From: Rhizobium giardinii bv. giardinii H152
GTDB taxonomy: Bacteria > Pseudomonadota > Alphaproteobacteria > Rhizobiales > Rhizobiaceae
NCBI RefSeq assembly: GCF_000379605.1
Contig: NZ_KB902713.1
Coordinates: 367-64,366, forward strand
Direction of reading: 5' to 3'
Length of the DNA stretch: 64,000 nt
Shown here: piece by piece, positions 40,576 through 49,718 of the stretch
Layout: the number at the start of each line of letters is the position of its first letter
How positions within the stretch are numbered: the stretch's first letter is position 1
The notes under the pieces: generated by a model
The model's input: only the letters and a program-made list of their open reading frames with translations
Database searches by the model: none
What the model was told of the DNA's origin: nothing
Made by a program: the position numbers and the translations under genes

Positions 40576-40853
40576 TGCGTTTGTCTCCTTTGTGGTTATG
40601 ACGCAGGGGACCTTATCCAAACCAAAGTAATAATCAAGATAGTATTATTAATTTATAGTTAATACGTATTTTGGACACAAAATTCGCTTTTTGGATATCA
40701 CATTATATTTATCGTTCACTATAGTTTAACGCAATTTTAACGACATTCTATCGGTTTGTCTATTAACTATACATGAACATCCTGGAGTAGACGACCTGTG
40801 AATTCACCAAAAGCGATGTTACAAGACGGCCGGAAAACGAATGGAGACTTCGG
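40576..40853. promoter_or_regulatory. AT-rich divergent promoter between pilin and sctC-sctO
   Basis: These 278 bases are strongly AT-rich compared with both flanks and must hold the promoters for the two divergent transcripts. TTTGGACACAAA at 40670 recalls TTTGACACAAA before the other type III operon. A shared activator site is possible. No standard nod, tts or PIP box was found. Confidence 0.45.
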
Positions 40854-41396
40854 ATGAAGCTGCGAACGCTGTCGATTGCTTTTTTTACCTTGCTCGCGCC
40901 AATCCGCGCCGAGGCAGCGGCCAACGGGCAGGAGGTGCGCCTCAATGTCGTCTCCCAACCCGTCGCGGACGTGGTTGATACCTTGTCGTTCATGTCGGGA
41001 ATTCCGGTTACCATTGTCGGAAAGCTTGACGGGAGATTGGAGAATTGGTCGGTGAACGAGCGGGGCGTGGCCGCATTCGCGGCCCTTGGCCGTGTCGGCA
41101 ACCTCTTCGTCGCGTTTGACGGTAGCCGTGTCATCGTAGCACCCAGGAGCGAAGTAACGACCGTGGTGCTGGAGCAGAAGAAGCGTAACTGGAGCGCGGC
41201 GCAAAGTGCCATCGATACGCTTTTCCCATTCCTTCCCGGCGACGCCATCCACCACGATGCAACCAGCGACATTGTGATTGTGCGGGGTCCGGCCCCATTC
41301 GTGTCGGCGGTGGAGACAGTGTTGAGCCGTTCGACGGAGGAAACGGTACAAATCATCAGGGGTGGAACGATGGAAACGATAACGACAGCGAACTGA
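40854..41396 (+). CDS. SctC N-terminal piece (RhcC1/NolW type)
   Basis: This 180-aa protein has a signal peptide (LSIAFFTLLAPIRAEAAA) and secretin N0/N1-like domains (VRLNVVSQPVADVVDTLSFMSGIPVTIVGKLDGRLENW; DAIHHDATSDIVIVRGPAPFVSAVETVL). It ends before the membrane-embedded secretin domain. In rhizobia this secretin is split into C1 (NolW) and C2 proteins, so a short C1 is normal. A C2 partner does not occur in this window. Confidence 0.82.
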   Translation: MKLRTLSIAFFTLLAPIRAEAAANGQEVRLNVVSQPVADVVDTLSFMSGIPVTIVGKLDGRLENWSVNERGVAAFAALGRVGNLFVAFDGSRVIVAPRSEVTTVVLEQKKRNWSAAQSAIDTLFPFLPGDAIHHDATSDIVIVRGPAPFVSAVETVLSRSTEETVQIIRGGTMETITTAN

Positions 41397-41833
41397 TGGA
41401 CAATGTAACTGCGTTCAAAAAACTCCTGCAGATCAGAAATATGCGTGTCGATGGCATGTCTCGCCAACTCGCCGCACTGCGACGTCGGCAGGATGCGATA
41501 GCGGCGGAGCTCGAAATGGCCGAGCGCGAGCATGGAGCAGCGGCCGACCGTGCGGATGCGGTATCACCGACACGGCTGTTGCAGCCGGGCATGTTGATCA
41601 GTGGGGAACAACTGCACGCGTCTCACCAGGAAGCAGCTCTTGCTCGTGCCGAGGTGGCGGGAATTGACGAACGGCGACAGAGGGTGGCGCTAGAGCATCG
41701 AGCTGGGACGACGCGCGTAGAGAAAATGGAAGAGGCACATTCATCAGCGATCCGCATCGTGCGACGTACGGAGTGTGTTTTGGAAGAATTGGAAGAAAGA
41801 ACATTCGAAAGTGTTGAAGACCTGGAACGATAG
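41396..41833 (+). CDS. sctO: SctO-like stalk protein
   Basis: This 145-aa protein is almost entirely charged coiled coil (AFKKLLQIRNMRVDGMSRQLAALRRRQDAIAAELEMAEREHGAAA), like YscO/HrpO/FliJ stalks that couple the ATPase to the export gate. Its ATG shares a base with the sctC-piece stop. In many rhizobia sctO sits between sctN and sctQ; here it has moved to the divergent transcript. Confidence 0.7.
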   Translation: MDNVTAFKKLLQIRNMRVDGMSRQLAALRRRQDAIAAELEMAEREHGAAADRADAVSPTRLLQPGMLISGEQLHASHQEAALARAEVAGIDERRQRVALEHRAGTTRVEKMEEAHSSAIRIVRRTECVLEELEERTFESVEDLER

Positions 41834-42037
41834 ATACCGCGACTAGCACCGTTTGGCGGTTCCATTCGTGATTCATCCGGAGCGACCTCGCATGGCGGAC
41901 GGCGCATCATGCAGGCTCAGGCCGTGGATGAAAGCAGAGTGCGCCTTACCTCGCCAAATGGTCGGGGTGAAGCGTTGATCGAACTCGAGAGCGCTCCGCG
42001 ATTAACTCGACAGACGCCTTTTCTTCTCTTTTTATAG
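41834..42037 (+). pseudogene. Possible truncated type III gene after sctO
   Basis: In the same frame as sctO, right after its stop, an open stretch encodes HGGRRIMQAQAVDESRVR and then LTSPNGRGEALIELESAP before a TAG at about 42035. The pattern recalls the C-terminal domains of SctP/FliK-like proteins, but it is too short to be sure. The first ATG in frame is at 41909. It abuts the narK-like gene, so the island's right end may have been cut here. Confidence 0.3.
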
Positions 42038-43266
42038 AGTGGTTTGGTGGCTCGAATTTTGCCGGATCGAGGTGTTCATCCAGATCAACGAAACCGCGAC
42101 GATCGCGAAGAGCATGAAACAGCTTGACCAGAGACCAGTCACGTCTTTGAGGAAGCCGAATGCGATCGGCAGGATGAAGCCGCCGAGGCCCCCCATCATG
42201 CCCACCACGCCGCCGACGGCGCCGACATGAGCGGGGTAGTAGGCGGGAATGTGCTTGTAGACGGCCGCTTTGCCCAGGCTCATGCAGAAGCCGAGCACGA
42301 AGATCACGCCGACGAAGGCGACCGGGGTGACGACGATCGGCATGCCAGCCACACCGCCGGGCACGGAAAGAATGAGCGTTGCGACTGCCGCGACAGTGAA
42401 CATGGCATACATGATCTTACGCGTGCCAATCCTATCGGAAAGCACGCCGCCGTAGGCGCGGAAGATGCTGCCGGGGATCGAATAGGCCGCCGCGATCATG
42501 CCCGCTGTCTCGATGCGGAAATCGTAGACCCCGACGAGGTAACGCGGCAGCCTAAGGGCGAGCGCCACGAAGCCGCCGAAAGCGAAGAAGTAGTAGAGAG
42601 CGAAACGCCAGACCTGAATGTTCTTGAGCGGTTCGAATTCGCTGAGGAAGCTCTTACGCGACCCGCCGCAATTGCGGCGAACGCTGAACTGTGGGTCGTC
42701 TTCGGTCGTGACCCAGAAGACAACCGCGGTCAGCAAGAGCACGCCAGCCCAGACTTGAGCGACGACCTGCCAGCCGAAGGGAACCAGAAGCAGCGGCGCA
42801 AGGACTTGGTCAACGCCGCCCCGACATTACCGGCGCCGAACACGCCAAGCGCGGTGCCCTGCTTTTCCGGGGGGAAGAAGGGCGACACATAGGCGACACC
42901 GACAGCAAAGGAGCCACCGGCTAAGCCGACGCCGAGGCCGGCGAGCAGCATCTGAGGATAGGTGGTCGCATGAGCGAGCAGGAAGGTGGCGAGTGCCGCC
43001 GCCAGCATGGTGACGGTGTAGACGAGCCGGCCGCCATAGCGGTTGGTCCAGATGTTGAGGACGATGCGGATCAGCGAGCCGGTGAGGATTGACATGCCGA
43101 TCAGCAGGCCGAATTGCACTTCGCTGAGGCCAAGCTCCTCTTTGATGCGCACGCCGATGATTGAAAAAATCGTCCACACGGCAAAACAAATGGTGAAAGC
43201 GCCCGTGGAGACCCACAGGGCGCGGGCCTGTTCCTTTGCAGATATCTTCTGGCGAACAACGGGCAT
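42032..43266 (-). pseudogene. NarK-type nitrate/nitrite transporter (MFS), frameshifted
   Basis: The start MPVVRQKISAKEQARALWVSTGAFTICFAVWTIFSIIG lies behind GGGAG and continues with VLNIWTNRYGGR and the MFS family motifs up to GAGNVGAALTK. One missing base near 42811 shifts the frame; the other frame then resumes with LLLTAVVFWVTTEDDP and runs to the normal C-terminus with the second six helices. The gene is otherwise complete, so the break is recent or a sequencing error. Confidence 0.82.
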
Positions 43267-43612
43267 TGTTTCTCCCGGCGCGTCGCACTGCGCCATTAAT
43301 CGTTGATGTTGGAAATGCCACGAACAACGCGCGCTCATCAGCGATCAGCGCTTCGATCCTGTTCAGCAACTTTGCTTCTGACGCGCGACATTGGGCGTCA
43401 CCGGCGGGTCTGCTCGGGCTTGCCACAATGGAAGCAAGCGACGTGCCAGATGGAGAAAATTTGCTCTCGATGCAAATTCAAATATTTAGCCAGACAGTCT
43501 TTAATCGGGCTTTGTAAGGTGGCCAAATAATAGCCTAGTTTGACTATTGGCGGGCCCGCTGCTCATTGGTCTTAAAGATCATTTCGAAGATTCTCAAATC
43601 CGGCAATAACCG
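43267..43612. other. No recognisable gene
   Basis: The upstream flank of the narK-like gene. Open frames on both strands are short and lack domain similarity. Confidence 0.4.
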
Positions 43613-44070
43613 TTAAAAATCACATCGCCGTTCTGGATCCGCAAAACCATACTGCGTGTCTCGCCCAAACTGCGCACCCTCAACATTGATGTCGTCTCCC
43701 AGCTCAGCGATGAACTTCTCCTTTGTGCCGAGGAAAACGACGGCTTGGTCGATCGCGCAAGTAAAGGCGCCGCGAAGATCGGCATTCCTGAAGGTAGCGT
43801 CATGGAAAGCACCTGTGTAAAACATCACACCTTGCAATCGTGCATTGTCGAACGATGCACCTTGGAACATCCCCTGATTTAGATCTGCCCCGGTTAGATC
43901 GGCAATAGTAAAGTCGGCGCAGGTCGCGTTTGATCCGGAAAACTTCGAGTGACGGAGAGCGGCGCCCCTGAAACTCGCATGGGCAAGAATGCCGAGGTTG
44001 AGTCCGAGGAGTTGAGCTCGGCTCCGTAAATCTGCATTCCCGTGAGCTGGGCGCCTCCGAGGGGCGATGG
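43613..44070 (-). pseudogene. Pentapeptide-repeat protein remnant
   Basis: The frame ending at 43613 reads as pentapeptide repeats (ASFRGAALRHSKFSGSNATCADFTIADLTGADLNQG, then FRNADLRGA). The upstream repeats (GAQLTGMQIYGAELN) are in another frame, so there is at least one frameshift near 44000, and no good start codon is in frame. A short version starting at the ATG at 43870 (MFQGASFDNARL) might still be translated. Function unknown. Confidence 0.6.
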
Positions 44071-44195
44071 TTCATCCGAAAATACTTCCGCGATTTAACG
44101 GGCTCGAAGCAAAAGCTCGCGGTGACGAATGCCACGTCATTCGCAGGTGACTGCCACGCTAAATGACGACGCGCGTTCCGCTAGGTCCGGGGGGT

Positions 44196-45998
44196 CTAGT
44201 TTTTGGCACTGGACCGTACCACAGGCGAGATTCCGTACGAAAGCAGGAAAGCATAAAGACTTGCTCCGCGCAGGGCGAAATTGACGTTCTGGGGAATGTC
44301 GCCGGTTACGGCAAGTGCGGCCACTGCGTCGAGCTTCGAAGTCACTACGCCGATGACATTGCCATAGCTGTCAAGTAGCGGGCCGCCACTGTTACCCTGT
44401 TGAACGGGAGCAGATATCTGGATGAAGCGCGTATCGTTCCCAAGACCGGCCAGCGCCGTAACATTGCCGAGGGTGAAGTTGCCTCCGCTGGCCAAGACTT
44501 GGGAAAGTGGATAGCCAAAAACGGCCACTGACTCGCCCAGCCGGGTTTCCACCCGTACGGGCGCATATCCTCCCTTATCCGACGCCACACGCAGCAGAGC
44601 GAGATCGTTCGTAGGGTCGACTGCCACTATGTTTGCAGGAAGCGCTAGGAGGCCGGGACGGCGTACTTCGATCGCACTGCAGCCCTTGATCACGTGGTGA
44701 TTGGTGACAAGGTGGCCTTGACTTGAGACGAAGAAGCCCGTGCCGGCGCTGAAGGTGCTCTTCTCGGGTGGCACTGGCGTTGACGTGTTATCGCGGGCTG
44801 GCGATGTCTGCTCAGGGGATTTTGACGTTTCCTCGGTTTTCGCGACTTGCGGACCTAGGTATCCATTCCGCGTTAGATGATCACGCAGTGCCTCCGGGAA
44901 ACTCACCTGCCGCGTGGCTTCCTCTGGGCATGCACCATCCCTAAGAGAAGCGTCACATATGGTCGAGGGCCAGTCGCTTGAACGATCGTAATTTTCCAAG
45001 ACCACGGTCCAGGCTTGGTCTGATTCGCCCAAAATTGATTTCAATGCCAGCCAGGCGCTCAGGAAGCCGTTCCTTCGCCACAGTTCTGGCTCCAATTTTG
45101 CCCGGTACTCCCATCCGAAGAGTTCGCGACGATAGTAGCGCCGGAAGTCAAAATTCCAACGCATGTCAATCAAGCGGTCTCCGTCAAGTTTCGATATTAC
45201 AAGTGGAGCCGACGAGAAGACGTAGGGAGCGAATGCGTAAAGAAAGGCATTGTCGGCGCTAAGCAATTCGACGCTGCCATCACCGTCGATATCCTGCAGT
45301 TGATATCCGCCGCCGTCGAGAGTAGCGCCTTCGATACTGGCCCAGCCGTTGCCACGATTCGTAAGTATTTTTGATACGGTGCAGCAATGTGCTCCATTCC
45401 AATAGGATGAAAAGATGATCTGCGGTTCGGCTGCCGTCCGATCGAACCAAGCGATCCGCACTTCAGCGTTCATGTTTTCCGCGAAAGACTCCGAACCCTT
45501 CAGGACTTCCCTTACGAGCACCAGTCCCGCCTTGCGAAGTGTGATAGTGGGATACCGGATATTGCCCTCCGCAAGGTGAGACACTTCAATGTCCATACCC
45601 CCGGCTGTAAAGATCAATGGCTGGCCGCCTTTGTAGGACCAGGTCGGAATGGCTGGATCTTTCGGCGAGTTCCAGACAGTACGGGTGAAGCTTCGCCCGT
45701 TGCTAAGAAACAGGTCATCGGGAAACCCGCCAGCACTCCACAATTCCGCGCGCGCCGCCTTCGCTCCTCTAGCGATCGACACGGGTCCCGCGATGACTGC
45801 GAGCCAACCGTTTGAGGACTCCGCCACGCGAACATCATCGAAGCGATGCTTGTAAAGGCTCGCAATCCCAATAGCATTGTCGAGATCTCGTGTACTTGCG
45901 AGCACCACCCACCGGGTGCCGCCAGTCTGAAGGAGATCGGCATATGCGGCCGTAGCTAGTGCCGCTGATACCATGGCCACCACAAGCAATCTGAACAT
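44196..45998 (-). CDS. Exported trypsin-like serine protease with N-terminal SPOR-like domain
   Basis: This 600-aa protein has a signal peptide (LLVVAMVSAALATAAYA). An N-terminal SPOR-like segment follows (RWVVLASTRDLDNAIGIASLYKHRFDDVRVAESSNGWLAVIAGP), then a long middle region without a family I can name. A Pro/Ser/Thr linker leads to a C-terminal DegP/S1-type protease (about 405-590) with catalytic His in VTNHHVIKGC, Asp in DPTNDLALLRV and Ser in QGNSGGPLL. No PDZ domain is seen. It probably acts in the periplasm, perhaps near peptidoglycan. It stands alone. Confidence 0.85.
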   Translation of the reverse strand: MFRLLVVAMVSAALATAAYADLLQTGGTRWVVLASTRDLDNAIGIASLYKHRFDDVRVAESSNGWLAVIAGPVSIARGAKAARAELWSAGGFPDDLFLSNGRSFTRTVWNSPKDPAIPTWSYKGGQPLIFTAGGMDIEVSHLAEGNIRYPTITLRKAGLVLVREVLKGSESFAENMNAEVRIAWFDRTAAEPQIIFSSYWNGAHCCTVSKILTNRGNGWASIEGATLDGGGYQLQDIDGDGSVELLSADNAFLYAFAPYVFSSAPLVISKLDGDRLIDMRWNFDFRRYYRRELFGWEYRAKLEPELWRRNGFLSAWLALKSILGESDQAWTVVLENYDRSSDWPSTICDASLRDGACPEEATRQVSFPEALRDHLTRNGYLGPQVAKTEETSKSPEQTSPARDNTSTPVPPEKSTFSAGTGFFVSSQGHLVTNHHVIKGCSAIEVRRPGLLALPANIVAVDPTNDLALLRVASDKGGYAPVRVETRLGESVAVFGYPLSQVLASGGNFTLGNVTALAGLGNDTRFIQISAPVQQGNSGGPLLDSYGNVIGVVTSKLDAVAALAVTGDIPQNVNFALRGASLYAFLLSYGISPVVRSSAKN

Positions 45999-46297
45999 TT
46001 AATAGACCCCAACCTGTTAGGAGCATCCAACCAGTATGCAATGGGGTCAAGGGGCGGGTTGAATTCGTTTGGACTAATTGACGGCTATGCTGCGGCATCG
46101 CAGTTTGTACCGGGTCGATAAGGACCCACTAGCCCGCTAGGTGTTCTTTCTCTGTACTCGGAAGATCGCATAATGTCTCCCCTGGAACTCCCGCCAGCTG
46201 TGCTTTCGGTGGTTTCATTCTATTGCCCAGGGCCGCTGGGGTTAATTTCGCGGCATCCTTCGCGTCAAGGGGGAATCGACCCGCTCATCGCTAGGAA

Positions 46298-46744
46298 CTA
46301 TGACTCGCGGACGAACTTGCCTTCATAGCGGACGCGAAAATTGCGACGCTCAGACTCTTCCCGAAAGCAGACAAAGATCAGCTCGAGATCATCTGCGTTG
46401 TCTGCATGGCCCAGCAGGCTGAGCGTCACGATAGCTGTTTCAAGATAGCTCCGGCTCAGCCGGATCGCGGCGCTCCGGATTTCGTTTATGTCGAGATCGT
46501 TGCGACGGTCGTTGCGCTGATAGACCAACCAGAAACGGGCTCTTTGCCATGTCGAGCGTAAGGCATCGGTTACCTGCTCTTTGAAGTCATCGGCTGTCGT
46601 ACCCCGAGTCCAAGTGATGGTCAGCTCGTCGTCGTCGCCATAGATATTGAAGTATCCGTCAAAGCCCTGGCCGCGTGACAATCGCTCCGCAATCATTTTG
46701 AACGCCGAGGTGTCGCTGATGGGTGTTGTGAAGAATACCGCCAT
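46298..46744 (-). CDS. Hypothetical protein
   Basis: This 148-aa frame starts at ATG 46744 (MAVFFTTPISDTSAFKMIAERL). It is soluble, with an alternating hydrophobic pattern and a charged C-terminus (LELIFVCFREESERRNFRVRYEGKFVRES). No family recognised. The open frame extends 21 codons further upstream. Confidence 0.55.
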   Translation of the reverse strand: MAVFFTTPISDTSAFKMIAERLSRGQGFDGYFNIYGDDDELTITWTRGTTADDFKEQVTDALRSTWQRARFWLVYQRNDRRNDLDINEIRSAAIRLSRSYLETAIVTLSLLGHADNADDLELIFVCFREESERRNFRVRYEGKFVRES

Positions 46745-47415
46745 GGGGACCCAATTGTAGGATGAATTGCTTTGACGATTGGTACCCGCGATACAGGTTT
46801 TGTACAAGAAATGGCTGACGTGCCGAGGGTGGAGAGCTGCTGGCTCGGTTTGCGTTGTCCGCTAATCGCCTCCGATTTCTGGCACGTTTTCCCCTTCTGA
46901 GGGGTTTACCTATCGCCCCTCAGAATCCTCGCATATCAGAGGCCCATTACGATATTGACGGGACAACTCCGCGATGTCAGTGACTTCGGTGTCCACCGGC
47001 GCGACAGCGGTCTTGCTCGGCGGGTTTTGCGTAAATCTTCTCCATCAGCCTTAAGAAAACCCCGCCGGGTTAGGGCGGGGCAAATATGCATCTCACAGTT
47101 GGCAATGCGGATGCGGGGAAGCGGCTGCACAGAGCCGCCGCGCGCATTAATACGAGAGTTCCTTGAGGAGGGAAGGCCGGATTTTGCGATTCCGGTACGC
47201 TAGCAAGAAGAAACCCGCTGGTGGGGCATGCGCAATCGACGCTATTAGCCAGGACCGCTCTATTTCAAATTTTTTCGTTGGCGGCGCGTAGGATCGGGGT
47301 TCCCCCATCAAGGCGGGCAGATTGCAGCTTCCGCCGCAGAGGAGATGTCGTAACTCCGCGGTTCAACTGGTTTGGAAACAAGCGGGGGTCGGTTCGTATT
47401 AGCGAGCTCTGGATT
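46745..47415. other. No supported gene
   Basis: The short plus-strand frames (for example 47221-47454) have unlikely compositions and no start signals. I see no RNA gene or repeat here. Confidence 0.4.
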
Positions 47416-47658
47416 TTACTCCGCGAGGCGCACGCCGACACCGCCGTTTGGTGAAGGGCCTTCACTTAGGAAAATAATACCGCGTTCCTCGTAGACCCGC
47501 TTTATGGCTTCAACGGTCACAGGTTGAGGACCACGCGGCCCAACATCGTCCTGCTCGACCCTGCTAACTGTATTCGCGGTCACCTTTGCTAGCTGCGCCA
47601 CTTCTCGCACACCTAGCTTCAACATCGCCCGCGCGGCTCTAGCCTGAATCGAATTCAA
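47416..47658 (-). CDS. Small XRE-family DNA-binding protein
   Basis: This 80-aa protein is a single helix-turn-helix (ARAARAMLKLGVREVAQLAKVTANTVSRVEQ) followed by VEAIKRVYEERGIIFLSEG, a common rhizobial Xre/Cro-like form. The start is a TTG with GAGG in front; an ATG at 47625 is the alternative. It is divergent from the LysR-bearing transcript and flanked by its probable operators. No toxin partner is visible. Confidence 0.75.
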   Translation of the reverse strand: MNSIQARAARAMLKLGVREVAQLAKVTANTVSRVEQDDVGPRGPQPVTVEAIKRVYEERGIIFLSEGPSPNGGVGVRLAE

Positions 47659-47660
47659 AG

Positions 47661-47727
47661 TTACCTCGTATTTATTTCGATACAGGGTATTGACATGTAA
47701 CCTGCACTGTTATAGATACACCGTATT
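47661..47727. promoter_or_regulatory. Three TAC-N3-GTATT operator-like sites and a divergent promoter
   Basis: Sites at 47662 (TACCTCGTATT), 47680 (ATACAGGGTATT) and 47716 (ATACACCGTATT) share a short palindrome ATAC-N3-GTAT. A sigma70-like promoter lies among them (TTGACA at 47690, 17 bases, TAGATA at 47713) reading right. The first site overlaps the xre ribosome-binding site and the last overlaps the ATG at 47729. Autorepression by the neighbouring XRE protein is the simplest reading. Confidence 0.6.
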
Positions 47728-47830
47728 CATGCTGCGAGCAAATCTGACAGGCTGGGTGCGGGGCGTTTTGCGTCCGGCAGTTCTAGTGTTGCGACCAATT
47801 CCTTCATCCCCCCAATCCGGAAGTAGCATT

Positions 47831-48745
47831 TTGGAACTGCGCCAACTCACCTATTTCGTTGCCGTTGCCGAAGAGCTCCATTTCGGTCGGGCAGCGGCCC
47901 GGGTGCATATTGCCCAGCCGGCGCTGTCGACGCAGATTCAGGCGCTCGAGCGCGAGCTCGGCGTGCAGCTGTTTGTCCGAACGACGCGGCGGGTAGAACT
48001 GACGGTGGCAGGCGAGACGTTTTATGACCGATGTGTGCGCATCCTCAGCGATATCGACGTCAGTGCCGAGGTGACGCGCTCGGTGGCCGGCAGGACGGCA
48101 CGGAAGATCAGGATCGGCACCATCTACCCGGCCACCATCGGCGTGCTGCCGGCATTCCTGTCGAAGATCGCCCGCAAGTATCCCGACATCCAGCTGCAGG
48201 TCCAGAGCGGCTCGACCGACGACATCATCCGCAATCTCGAAAGCGGTCAGATCAACCTCGGCTTCATCCGGCCGGTGGAGAACATCGGGTCCTTACGCTT
48301 CTTCTCGATGGCCAGCGACGAGTATCTGCTCGCCGTCGGCAAGGACAGCCGGCTGGCCGATCTCGATGAGATCGGCATCGAGGATTTGCGCGATCAGAAG
48401 ATCATCTCGTTCTCGCGCCAGAACCTGTCCTATACCGAGCGCTATTTCGCCGAGATGTTTGCCGAGCATGAGCTTACCCGTAACATCGCCTATAGCTGCG
48501 ACGACACGTTCGCGCTGATCTCGCTGGTGTCGGCGGGTCTTGGCATCGGCTTTGCGCCGCAATGGACGAAGGATTTCCCCAACCGCAATTTCGAGCTGCG
48601 CAAGGTGAGGGGAGTGGACTTTCGGATCGGCATGGGCGTCGCCTGGAACACCGAAGATCCGACGGCTGCGCGTGACGATATCATCGACATTGCCCGCTCG
48701 CTGGTCAGGCGGCAGAGACAGCCTGCAACAGCGCTGTCGCGGTAA
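47831..48745 (+). CDS. LysR-family transcriptional regulator
   Basis: This protein has an N-terminal winged HTH (LELRQLTYFVAVAEELHFGRAAARVHIAQPALSTQIQALERELG) and an effector domain of the CatR/BenM type ([33 protein letters not shown]). The family start is MELRQ; here the codon is TTG, giving 304 aa. The frame is also open from an ATG at 47729, so it may be made as a fusion with a 34-residue leader from the promoter next to xre. Target unknown. Part of it is duplicated at 19.9 kb. Confidence 0.85.
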   Translation: MELRQLTYFVAVAEELHFGRAAARVHIAQPALSTQIQALERELGVQLFVRTTRRVELTVAGETFYDRCVRILSDIDVSAEVTRSVAGRTARKIRIGTIYPATIGVLPAFLSKIARKYPDIQLQVQSGSTDDIIRNLESGQINLGFIRPVENIGSLRFFSMASDEYLLAVGKDSRLADLDEIGIEDLRDQKIISFSRQNLSYTERYFAEMFAEHELTRNIAYSCDDTFALISLVSAGLGIGFAPQWTKDFPNRNFELRKVRGVDFRIGMGVAWNTEDPTAARDDIIDIARSLVRRQRQPATALSR

Positions 48746-48778
48746 TCGTGGCAGGTGTCGGCAAAGTCACGGGAGACG

Positions 48779-49012
48779 ATGATGACGCACAATCCATTCC
48801 GGTCCAACGGTCCAACAGACCGCAGCCACACAAGGCTTCCAACCCACAACGAACGTCACCGACCGATGAAGCCATCATCGAGCAGGCAGACGCGCTTTAT
48901 GGCAGTGATGCAGCGACCGCGGTCGCCTACTGTGCGCTGGACGCCCTAGTTCGAGAATGACGAGGTCGAGTTTCGCCGCTTCGGCGGAATGTTTCGAATG
49001 CTCAGGACCTAA
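48779..49012 (+). pseudogene. Small conserved rhizobial protein, broken by frameshifts
   Basis: Three successive frames read MTHNPFRSNGPTDRSHTRLPTHNERHRP, then TDEAIIEQADALYGSDAATAVAYCALDA, then FENDEVEFRRFGGMFRMLRT followed by TAA. Joined, they would give one protein of about 77 aa. The first break is near 48866 and the second near 48945. It follows the LysR gene by about 30 bases. Function unknown. Confidence 0.55.
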
Positions 49013-49121
49013 GAATGCTGCGTTGGCTGGGTTGGCTATCCTAAAAAAGAAAGCGTCCTGTGAAGGGCGAGGATTTCATGGTGATGGAAAAAAGCCTAAA
49101 TTCGTGACATGTGCGAAGCCT

Positions 49122-49142
49122 CGGGGTCGTGCCCCGTTTTTA
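49122..49142 (+). terminator. Rho-independent terminator
   Basis: The stem CGGGG/CCCCG with a five-base loop is followed by TTTTTA. It lies 110 bases beyond the small broken gene and may close the LysR transcript. A short untranslated RNA ending here is also possible. Confidence 0.65.
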
Positions 49143-49718
49143 GGATTGTAGAACTTTTTCTATCACGTAAAGGGGCTGTCCTCTCATGCGGCCGAGTTCG
49201 CAACGACCCCATTGCTCAACCTTCCTGAAGATAAAATTCACCCGCGCTTCATCAAAATTTGTCGCCACCAGGAGAGCTTCTCTGAGCGCCAGATCGCTTA
49301 GAACGGTCGGTTTCTTTATCAGACAACCGTTCCGAAACACACTCAATCGAAAGCAAGCTGGGGGCACCGTCATTCTCCGAATTGCAATTTTTTACCGACC
49401 ACACCGCTTCCCTTGGCTCCCCGTGAGGGTGCAAAAAATAGACACCCAAGGAAAACAGTTCGACGTTGCATCTCCTACGTTAATGGCACAACGCCACCTT
49501 GGGTCTGCCGTTCCGCCACTGCGACCTAGGTCATCTGTCCTCCGACCTTTGCCCTGCCAGCCGGGACCAAAGTCTGAGAGCGGAGCCAAGCTGCACCGTT
49601 GCCGACAAGGTGCGGAGGGCGGCTCGACGGCAGGCACGTCAACGGGGAGGAGCGGTCTGGCTGTGATCGCCGCGGCAATACCGGCTCGTCCTTCCCGGGA
49701 CGGACTGCTGGCTACACA
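49143..49718. other. No confident gene
   Basis: A 77-codon minus-strand frame (49140-49373) has some coding-like character (LREALLVATNFDEARVNFIFRKVEQWG) but no clear start or family. The longer plus-strand frame here has an improbable composition. Confidence 0.35.

Noticed and set aside
46820-47415. Possible nod box or promoter in the empty stretch before xre
   Set aside because: I looked for the ATCCA...GATG and AATTTTACC halves and found neither.
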